DNA of 64,000 nt from Diabrotica undecimpunctata (taxonomy: Eukaryota; Arthropoda; Insecta; Coleoptera; Chrysomelidae), in contig NC_092806.1 in NCBI RefSeq assembly GCF_040954645.1, positions 79,766,641-79,830,640 on the forward strand, in the 5' to 3' direction. The position numbers and the translations under genes are program-made. The notes beneath the pieces are model-generated. The model saw nothing but the letters and a program-made list of their open reading frames with translations, had not been told where the DNA came from and searched no databases. Positions 56,225 to 64,000 of this stretch are shown piece by piece (position 1 is the stretch's first letter; each line of letters starts with the position of its first letter).

Positions 56225-59200
56225 TTATATTATATATCCGGATGCATATAAGTGATTACATATGAGTTCGTATATAGATTTCTGATTTAATGACAGTAGG
56301 TGGGTTATGTTTACTGGAAGTTGCACATTACTTTTAACTAGGTTTTCATAAAACGTAGATGAGAGTGCTTTATTTTTAATACATCCAAACAGGATGTGAT
56401 TAACATCACACTGGGAAATATTATCGCATAAACACTTTCCTGATTCTATAATGTTTAATCTAGCCAGGTGAGCAGGAACAGCACCGTGACTAGTTTTTAA
56501 TCTTGTAATAGTTGCTGCTGATCGTTTAGATATATTATAATGGAATATGTGTGGTAATTCTGTTAGGGATGGTAACGTAGGATGGATCTTGTAATAATGA
56601 TTATTTGAAGTATTCGCCAATATTTTCCATCTGTCTTGCCAGTTAAAATTTATTTTTTTATTATAAAAATTGATTAGGTCTGATACTGTGTAAATATGTT
56701 CTTGTATACCTGAATGAGTAGAATCCTTAGCGAGCTCGTCTACTATTTCATTACCTTTTATCCCGGAGTGACTTTTTGCCCAAATAAATGTTATATCTTT
56801 GTTTCTTATTTTTTGTTTAATGTCACATATCAGCTCACATGTTTTATGGTTTAATGCAGTATTATTAAGTCCACTAAGAATTGACTTAGAGTCTGAGATG
56901 ATCACAGCATCTTGCAAATTTGCGTGCTCTAGCCAATCCAGAGCTTTCCTAATAGCTACCGCTTCTGCAGTGTAAATAGAGCAATGTGGAGGAAGCTTTA
57001 TTTTAAGTGATTTGTTTTTGGAAGGAATATACATTGCAGACCCTACTTTCTCATCGTTCAGTTTAGAGCCATCTGTGTAAATTATAGTTTTATTAGTATA
57101 ATCACTCAATATGGAGTTCAACAGCTTGTTATTTATTTGATGTGAATCTGAATATTTCGGAAATATAATATTTAATTTTTTGAAGATTGTATTAAATTCT
57201 AATTTATAAGATGGTTTAATAAAATTTGTTGAAAGTGTAACCAGTAAATCATTGGTTTCCAGAAAGGCATCTGCTAATGGTGGTGAATTTTTTATTTTCC
57301 CATAATTGTTTACTAGATTTTGTATGGATAATTCATACAGCATACTTAGTAGGCCACTTGTTCTAGCCCTTAATTTTAATACATATTTTGTTGCTAATAA
57401 ATTTCTACGATTTTCTAATGGCATTTCATTACTTTCAGCAAGTAACATGGGGCATGGTGTTGATTTCATAGCACCCAAGGTTAATTTCAAACTTTTAAAC
57501 TGAATACGATCTATTTTTAGTAAATGTGTTTTGCTTGCTGATCCGTATAACACACATCCGTAATCCAAAATTGATCGCACGTAGGTCCTGTAAAACATCA
57601 TTGCAACTTTGGGATCAGCACCCCATTTCCTGCAAGTGACACATTTAAGGAGATTAATGCCTTTCTCACATCTTTTTTTTACATATTGGACATGTTTAGA
57701 CCATAGTAATTTGGGGTCTAGGATTATACCAAGATATTTATACTCAGTGACAACGGGTATATCATATCCTGACAGGTGTAGACTATCAGGCGTACGTAAC
57801 CTATGTCTTGTAAATATCATAATGGCAGATTTTTCTGGGGATATAGTAAGTTCGTGGTCTTTAGTCCAATTATCTACTAGTTTCATGATATGTTCCAGGA
57901 CCTCCACACAATCGTCATATGAATCACGGACGGAGTAAATACATATATCATCGGCGTACTGTATACATTTTATGGAATCAACAAAAATGTCGTGTATACT
58001 TGCCGAAAATATGTTGAAGAGAATTGGGCTTAATACAGACCCCTGTGGTAATCCTGTATGAGTTATTCGTGGACCATATAACTGATTACTATGGTCTCTG
58101 ATATATAAAGTTCGGTTGCTAAAAAGATTAACTATATTAGCGGATAAATTTGTGGACAACCCCAGTTTGCATAACTTTGAATGCATTACTGTTAAATTAA
58201 CATAGTCGTAAGCGCCTTTAAGGTCTAGAAAGAAACATGCTAAATATTTATTTTTTGAAAAATTTAGTTGGATATCTGTTGTTAAGTGACTTATTGCATC
58301 TAGTGTTCCCAGACCAGATCGAAATCCATATTGAGTGCTTGGCAAAAGATTATAGTGTTCGACTGTCCAGTTAAGACGATTTTTGATAATTCTTTCGAAA
58401 GTTTTTGTTATACAAGACAATAGAGAAATGGGTCGATAAGACGATGAGAGAGTTTTGTCTTTATTGGGTTTGATAAAAAGATATATAATTGTTTCTTTCA
58501 TTTTGTCAATGTAATTTCCTTTCAAAAGCCAATCATTAAATATTTTTAATAAATGATTTTTTGCCTTATCGGGAAGGTGGTTAATTATGGAATAAGTAAT
58601 ATAATCTTTCCCGGGCGCAGTAGATTTTGATATTTTAATAGCTGCATCCAGTTCTTGGATGTTTATTGGATTTTCTAGTAATTTAAATTTACTGGAATTG
58701 CATATTGATACGTGTTTTAATTGGTCTTGAACGTATGGTGGAGCGAACTTGTCAAGTAACTCTTCTATTAGCTCTGTTGAAATTGGTTGTGTCTTTGAAT
58801 GATAATTTTTTGTTAGCCAGTTTATTAACAAATTTCCTTATTTTGTTGAGCGGTGTATTTTTATTGATAGTATTTACAAAGTTGATCCAAGATGTTTTTT
58901 GTTTTTTCATAAAAGTAACTTTGCATTTGGTTTGGATGTGTTTAAATTTTAGATAATTTTCAAGATTTGAGACAATATTATACTCTCGAAAAGCTTTTTT
59001 TCGACACGATATTAAATTTTTACATTCGTCGTCCCACCATACGGGAAGACCGGATTTTGGTTGAAATGATTTTTGAGTACTCATAGCAGAGTCTGCAGTT
59101 TCGCTAATTTTTTTTATTAAGTTATTAAACATTTCTAAAGATGTAACATCTATAGAATGAGTGTCTAGAAGGCATTTTTCTAAGTAATTTTCAAATATAG

Positions 59201-59927
59201 ACCAGTTCGCTGAAGACTCTTTCCATTTTGTGGAGGTATGGATTGTTCTTGGGGAATATTTCAAATCTATGGTGATTTGGATAGGGATGTGGATTGTACC
59301 TAGTGAGTCATTTAGAGGATTCCAGGTAGTAAAGCCTGTTAAATGAGGAGATACTAATGTTAAGTCTATCATTGAAGGACGTTCGTTTGGTCTGGATATT
59401 TTGGTTGGTCTTCCGTCATTGAGTAAAATTAGATTAGTATTGTCTAAAGCGTCAGCTAAAATATTACCTTGTGCACTATCCTGTATGGAACCCCACCTAC
59501 AATGATGACTATTAAAGTCGCCACCAATTAAAACTCTGCCTTTAATTTGTCCAAATAAATTTTCCCAATCTTTGGATGAGACATATATTTTAGGAGGTTT
59601 GTAAACACATAGTATTGATAATTTTACTTGTTCTAGAAAAACACCGCAAACCTCTATATTTGGATTATAATTTGTTTTGAATTTTATATCTGAAATGGAA
59701 ATGTTGTTTGCAACTAAAACAGCAACGCCTCCATAGCCATCACGTCGATCAACTCTAACATTATTAAAACCTTTAATATATAAATTTTTATTTTGTGACA
59801 ACCAAGTTTCGTTCAGAAGAATGACATCAATTGTATGACTTTCTAGAAAATTAAGCAAATTAGTCTTTTGTTTTATAATAGATTGGCAGTTCCACTGAAG
59901 AATATTAAGTGTTCTATGATTCCCCAT
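56225..59927 (-). pseudogene. LINE-N ORF2: endonuclease, RT, RNase H with one frameshift
   Basis: The ATG is at 59925-59927 (MGNHRTLNILQWNCQS). Endonuclease: LLNETWLSQN, VDRRDGYGGVAVL, IGGDFNSHHCRWGS, then GTIHIPI where SDH is usual. One frame change lies at 58752-58831. RT: SAPGKDYITYSIINHLP-type block, PISLLSCITKTFERIIKNRL, FFLDLKGAYDYVN, GLPQGSVLSPILFN and IQYADDICIY. RNase H: IIYTDGSK, YTAEAVAIRKAL, IISDSKSIL and GNEIVDELAKDS, all acidic residues present. A CLCDNISQCDVNHILFGC end follows, with the stop at 56225. ORF1 and ORF2 overlap by 14 nt (59914-59927). Apart from the frameshift and the unusual endonuclease site it looks well kept. Confidence 0.92.
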
Positions 59928-60332
59928 CACTATCGTTGTCTGATAAACAAGAAAGTATATTTCTGATTTCATTTTGAGTGACTTTTTCGAATTCAACTGA
60001 GACTAGTTTGGGGTCAATTTGTTTAATTATTCTTTCTAAAGCAAATGGAATTTCTTGTAGAATTTGTACATTACATTTGTACATTTGTATTAACTTTTTT
60101 CCAGACATCTTTTATTGGTGTTCTTGAGTTAAGGCTTTCGCAAAAATCAATCCAATCCTACTCGGACTGGTGATAAACGTTTAATATTTGGGTCGATGGA
60201 CTCGACAAAAACAAAAAACGGGCTTTTATCAGAAGATTTATATCTATTATTTAAATCAAAACGGGCACTTACTGCCTCCATATTTTCACCTTTATCAGGG
60301 GGTGGCTTTTCGCCACCCGAAGAATCATCCAT
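59914..60332 (-). pseudogene. LINE-N ORF1: N- and C-terminal ends joined through a foreign 68-bp patch
   Basis: The ATG at 60332 gives MDDSSGGEKPPPDKGENM and then SPFFVFVESIDPNIKRLSP, the same opening as LINE-H ORF1 (PFFVFIGS). At 60156 the sequence switches to 68 bp identical to LINE-M ORF2 (61613-61680). It then returns at 60088 to a tail (CNVQILQEIPFALERIIKQI ... DNDSDGES) that overlaps ORF2. The whole middle with the zinc knuckles is missing and stops occur in the patch frame. ORF1 is non-functional. Confidence 0.85.
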
Positions 60333-61162
60333 TTTTAAATATAAAGAACAATCCTACCTTGTTTTATTATTCCTTACTATTTAAAAAAACTAAACTTTAA
60401 CTGCTTAGAAATTGAAAACTAATTAGCACTTAATTGATGTGGACACTATCGATGCCAGCACACAACTGAACCTATTTCTTCATAGTACTGATTTACGATT
60501 TCTAATGTGACTTTCAAATTATCCTCACAGGTACTTAACAATTTTCCTGCTGTGTATAAAACAACATCATCAGCATATTGAAGAATTTTTGTATGGTTCG
60601 GTATACTAACTTCAAGATCTATGTTGTACAGGATGTATAAAATCGGGCTTAAAATACTCCCCTGTGGCAATCCAATATTAGTGAGTCGGGGGTATGAAAA
60701 TTCCTCATTATTAATTTTTAAAAAAGTTAGTCAGAATATAAAGATTGTAAAAAGAGAGCAAATGATCTAGGGATTCCAATATACAACATTTTTTTGGTAA
60801 AGAATGTCTAAATTGACATTATCAAAAGCAGCAGAAACGTCAAGGAACGCAGCTGCTGTAGACTTATTTGATGTAAAATTAAGCTGAATTGAAGTAACTA
60901 GAGCTGTAGTTGCGTCTTGAGTGGACCTAGACTTGCGAAAACCATATTGGGAACTTAGAAGTATACCATTGTGTTCTAGTCAATGTTCAAATCTATTTTG
61001 AATTATTCTTTCAAATGTTTTTAAAACACATGATGATAAGGAGATAGGTCGGTAAGAACTTGGATCACGTTCTGGTCTGCCAGGTTTTTTAATCGGAATT
61101 ACCAGGTACTCTTTCCAACTATTTAGTACTGGTATTTTATTTTTTCAAATATTGTTGAAAAT

Positions 61163-61312
61163 AAAAAGAGAAATCAAACGATTTCTACTTAGCGAAACTA
61201 TACAGTCAGAGCAGTGACTATACCGTTCTGAAGAGACCTAAGAAGGTCGAAATACATATCAGCGGTTGTTGCTGCACTGTATCAAAACAAAAATCTAATA
61301 CCGTCATTCTGT
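61163..61312 (+). mobile_element. 150-bp insert with hammerhead-like core
   Basis: It is flanked by the 12-bp direct repeat ATTGTTGAAAAT (61151-61162 and 61313-61324) inside the RT region of LINE-M ORF2. The LINE-M coding blocks on either side are contiguous in relatives, so the insertion is clean. It begins with an A-run and a small hairpin (AGAAATC-AAAC-GATTTCT) and holds no protein. TACCGT-TCTG words recur near 61221-61230 and 61300-61310, as if a second unit had started. It may be the end of a Penelope-like element or a small ribozyme-bearing retroelement; the class is inferred. Confidence 0.75.
61201..61311 (+). ncRNA. Candidate hammerhead self-cleaving ribozyme (type I layout)
   Basis: The conserved box CTGAAGA (61228-61234, fits CUGANGA) is followed by stem II GACCT/AGGTC with loop AAGA (61235-61248), then GAAA (61249-61252). 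Stem III is formed by TACA (61253-61256) with TGTA (61278-61281) and CAGC (61260-61263) with GCTG (61271-61274), around a symmetric 3x3 loop and a 7-nt cap. Directly after stem III comes TC (61282-61283), the UH cleavage site, predicting a cut after C61283. Stem I is the weak part: pairing of AGTGAC (61213-61218) with GTCATT (about 61303-61308) is possible but distant from the core. Activity is untested. Confidence 0.6.
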
Positions 61313-62691
61313 ATTGTTGAAAATGTTTACTAGTGAAATTTTATATTCTATAGGTAAGTTGTATAACAGCGAATATGACACATTGTCAATGCCTGGAGAA
61401 GTATTATTTCTTTGTTCAAGGGCTCGATGCAATTCCCATAAATGAAAATTTTCGTCAAAATTGTGGTTTTTTCGGGGTACTGTTTGGATATGCTCTTGTA
61501 CAGTGTCGTCATTTGGAACCCATGCCGGTGCAATTTTTCTATGGAATTCCTGCAACCATGTATCTTCGGGATCAATAGGTACTTTGTTGGCTTGTTTGCG
61601 GTTTTTAAAACAATTAACTTTTTTCCAGACATCTTTTATTGGTGTTCTTGAGTTAAGGCTTTCGCAAAAATCAATCCAATTCTTCTTTTTCTTCTGTTTG
61701 AAGATTTTCTTTGCAATAGCATCTAGTCGTTTATACTCCATTAGGTTTTGGAGCGTTGGATTCTGTTTATAATTTATAAACGCATGTTTTCTATTTTCAG
61801 CTGCTAACTGACAATGATTGTTCCACCATGGTTTCGGAATATGACCTTTGTTTTTTTCTTTAATGGAAGAATGTTTTGGGATAGCGACGTTGGCTGCTTG
61901 GTTTATATTTGTCAACAATTCTTCGTAGATTAATGGTATTTTCATTGTTTTCAAAGTACTGGTATAGATCATCCAATTGGCTCTGCTAAGGTTCCATATT
62001 CTATGTTTTCTACTGGATGTGGCTTCTGCTGCGGAGAAACTTTGTGATGAAAAAATAATTGGCACATGATTAGATCCATAAAGTTCTTGTAGAGTATTTC
62101 AACAAAAATGAGAGGTGATATCTCGGGAACAAATGGTTAAGTCTACAGCAGAAGGTTTATTGGAAATAGCAAGAGTGGGGGATCCGTCGTTTAAATATTC
62201 TAAATTACAGTATTCTATAGCATCTAGAAGATCTTTACCTAATCTATCATCAACTTCGCAGCCCCATGCCAAATTGTGTGCGTTAAAATCGCCTCCAATT
62301 ATAAATGGTTTTGGTATATTTTCTAAAAAATTTATCCATTGTTGAATTAAAACCTTATTCCTGGGTTCATTATATAGAGAAATTATATGTAAAGGTTTCT
62401 TGAAATGTGAAATTTTTATTGAAATACACTTATATGTAAACGAATACGTATTTTGAAAATTTATTTCTTCATATATGATGTTGGATTTCAAAAGGATTGC
62501 ACAACCGCCATATCCATCAGGGCGATCAGCTCGAACACAATTAAATTCTTTAAAATTATAATATTTTCCCGGTTTGAACCAGGTTTCAGACAATAGAGCT
62601 ATAGTGTTGTCGTTCTGATGAAGTAAATATTCTAAATTTTATTTATTGGCAACTGCTGAACGACAGTTCCACTGTAATATGTTTATTTTAT

Positions 62692-63999
62692 TTAAGTCTG
62701 CGAATTTGATGCTAGATTTTGGTTAAAATGGTTACTAATTATCTGAATTACATCAGCTTTTGAAATATTAAAATTATTATTTTGTTTAATTGAATTCATA
62801 ATTGTAAGAACCGAATCTAAAATGACATTTATTACAGAATTTAACTCTTCTGACCGTGAATCTGCAATGTTTAAGTTTTTTTGGTAAAATTGACTTTTAA
62901 CTATTCCCTCAGGATGTTTTGGAATGGAAACTGTAGATATTATTTCTTTTCTAGCTATATCAGTTGGGTCTGAATTATTTGGTTTCTGCCTTTTATTCGG
63001 CCTACTGGTATTTGTGTGAGGATTAAATATAAATTTAGCAAAATTATTTCCTTGGGAGGCAGTACAAGGTTGTGAATTTTGTGGAAAATTTGTGTCATTG
63101 TGGGCTGTATTGGTCCTAAGAACACTAGCATATGAATTCTTAGGCACTTGTTTATTTGCATCGTAAAAATTAACGTTTGTTAAACCCATCGTCTCTTTTA
63201 TTAACTTTTGTCGTGTAAATTCTGGGCATGCGCTTAAGTTTGTGGTCAAATGATTCCCCTTACAACTGAAACATAATTGTGTGAACTCAACTTTTGTACA
63301 ATTCTTTGAATTATGGGTTTCTTGGCATCTGTTACATCTTGGCTGACTCCTACTTTGATTTCCCAAGTGGCCGTATCTAAGACAGTTAAAACATAACAAA
63401 ACTTTCTGTTTATATATTTCAACTTCTTTAATAACCTTATTGATTACTATATATTTAGGTAAAGTTTGCGATTTAAAGGTCACAATACAAGATTTAGTAG
63501 GGACATATTCGACAATTTTTTCCTCATTAACAATTTTTTCTACTTTACGCGTAATTCTTTTAACGTTTGCAATTTCAAATATGCAATGACTATCATACTG
63601 TTTAATTCTATTTTTAATATACTCTTCCGATAAATCTGTGTCTATATCCCTAATAACTCCTTGTCTGTGTAAAATAAATTTTGGAATATACAGATCTAAA
63701 TTATTTAAACGAAATATTTCTAGAGTTTTGTTTTTAATGAGGTTATTGGCAGTTTTATAATCTTTGCATTTGACTCTAATTCTATTTCGGCCAATGGCGT
63801 CTATACTTGAAATCATATTGTCTGCTTCAGGAAAGTTAGACAAAATAATTTCACCAATCTTTAAAGGATTTAGTTTACCTTTAAACTCAGTAGAGCTATT
63901 CTCGATATATACATGATATGGGCCTAGATCATTACTATTGAATAAAAATGCTAGCCTTACCTGTTTTATTACTTTTTGTTGTGTCTCATTCAGATTGGT
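62692..63999 (-). CDS. LINE-M ORF1 (gag-like, zinc knuckles), cut by window edge
   Basis: The frame is open from the window edge to the stop at 62692, at least 435 codons. It opens within LGPYHVYIENSS, comparable to the starts of LINE-H and LINE-N ORF1. A nucleic-acid-binding-like region follows (NRIRVKCKDYKTANNLIKNK; SCIVTFKSQTLPKYI). Then come three cysteine clusters: CFNCLRYGHLGNQS (last Cys replaced by Ser), CNRCQETHNSKNC and CFSCKGNHLTTNLSAC. The tail is Asn/Ser/Pro-rich. ORF1 proteins coat element RNA. The frame itself is unbroken within the window. The start codon is outside the window. Confidence 0.85.
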   Translation of the reverse strand, partial: TNLNETQQKVIKQVRLAFLFNSNDLGPYHVYIENSSTEFKGKLNPLKIGEIILSNFPEADNMISSIDAIGRNRIRVKCKDYKTANNLIKNKTLEIFRLNNLDLYIPKFILHRQGVIRDIDTDLSEEYIKNRIKQYDSHCIFEIANVKRITRKVEKIVNEEKIVEYVPTKSCIVTFKSQTLPKYIVINKVIKEVEIYKQKVLLCFNCLRYGHLGNQSRSQPRCNRCQETHNSKNCTKVEFTQLCFSCKGNHLTTNLSACPEFTRQKLIKETMGLTNVNFYDANKQVPKNSYASVLRTNTAHNDTNFPQNSQPCTASQGNNFAKFIFNPHTNTSRPNKRQKPNNSDPTDIARKEIISTVSIPKHPEGIVKSQFYQKNLNIADSRSEELNSVINVILDSVLTIMNSIKQNNNFNISKADVIQIISNHFNQNLASNSQT

Positions 64000-64000
64000 T

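Larger units (their letters stand above)
56113..60468 (-). mobile_element. LINE-N: 5'-complete LINE inserted in LINE-M
   Basis: A 12-bp TSD AACCTATTTCTT is at 56101-56112 and 60469-60480. The minus-strand 5' end reads CAGTTGTGTGCTGGC, the CAGT start seen in I-type elements, and the 3' end is a short (ATC)n at 56113-56133 with no poly(A). It contains a chimeric ORF1 remnant and an almost intact ORF2. The length of 4.36 kb is short because most of ORF1 is gone. Confidence 0.93.
60481..62690 (-). pseudogene. LINE-M ORF2 part 1: endonuclease and RT
   Basis: It starts near 62690 (INILQWNCRSAV), has one TAA, then SETWFKPGKYY, RADRPDGYGGCAIL, IGGDFNAHNLAWG and GSNHVPII (Asn in place of the SDH Asp). 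A TGA at about 62097 and frame breaks near 61100-61140 interrupt it. RT: NTSPGIDNVSYSLLYNLP, SSYRPISLSSCVLKTFERII, QYGFRKSRSTQDA, AAFLDVSAAFDNVN, GLPQGSILSPILYI and ILQYADDVVLY (YADD about 60565-60577). A 150-bp insert with its own TSD splits the frame at 61163-61312. LINE-N interrupts it after QYYEEIG. Confidence 0.88.
54002..64000 (-). mobile_element. LINE-M: non-LTR retrotransposon with RNase H, inserted in LINE-H
   Basis: On the minus strand, ORF1 runs from the window edge to 62692. ORF2 goes from about 62690 to 60469 and, after LINE-N, from 56112 to 54490. A 3' region (54062-54489, strongly A-rich in element sense) ends in a 60-nt poly(A) (54002-54061). The RT frame stops at QYYEEIG before LINE-N and resumes at LSISDTKTEV after it, at equivalent positions. 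The domain set (knuckled ORF1, AP endonuclease, RT, RNase H) fits the I/Jockey group. The 5' end is outside the window. Confidence 0.88.

Overview
The window looks like a transposon-dense stretch of an arthropod genome, most likely an insect and possibly a beetle. It is AT-rich, has spliceable GT-AG signals in transposase genes, carries BTB and THAP domains of insect type and a eukaryotic tRNA-Asp-like sequence, and shows no bacterial operon structure. I see no clear single-copy host gene. Nearly all recognisable coding sequence belongs to mobile elements, most of them broken. Much of the window can be read as elements inserted inside other elements, with target-site duplications (TSDs) that give the order of events. 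Working names: GyA to GyE are Ty3/gypsy-like LTR retrotransposons; LINE-H, LINE-M and LINE-N are non-LTR elements.

0-19.5 kb. A plus-strand pol remnant (GyA, 1-2145) abuts a minus-strand Helitron (2140-6573) whose Rep-helicase gene is broken and whose second HUH histidine is replaced. Next is a decayed minus-strand gypsy element (GyB) in two parts, 6577-7660 (RNase H, integrase) and 17900-19043 (gag/protease-like), preceded at 19462 by a BTB-domain reading frame. Between the two parts sit GyC (7665-15243, TSD CATT) and a hAT element (15309-17882, TSD ATCTAGAC). GyC itself contains a 502-bp palindromic insert, two tandem MITEs and a THAP/P-like DNA transposon (11433-15235), which lies one base from the end of the GyC LTR.

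19.5-26.6 kb. This part holds little: a gypsy protease-RT relic (GyD), a minisatellite of about 111 bp, two unidentified opposed gene fragments, short tandem repeats and a LINE RT relic.

26.6-38.7 kb. GyE is a young, nearly intact LTR retrotransposon on the minus strand (TSD CTTG). Its LTRs are about 1.8 kb and differ mainly in microsatellite length. It has an intact gag and an intact pol in the -1 frame. Its 5' leader carries an identical 1,168-bp copy of the end of its own pol, flanked by a 10-bp direct repeat.

38.7-44.7 kb. Here are a Merlin-like transposase relic, a second THAP-containing element (41184-43332, TSD ATTTTAT) and a long-TIR element with an internal tRNA-Asp-like sequence.

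44.7-64 kb. LINE-H (plus strand) is interrupted by an RTE-type LINE, a hAT element with a MITE in its intron, an element with 377-bp inverted repeats that holds a pogo-type MITE, and LINE-M (minus strand, 60-nt poly(A) tail). LINE-M is split by LINE-N (12-bp TSD). LINE-M also carries a 150-bp insert (12-bp TSD) containing a sequence with every core element of a hammerhead ribozyme.
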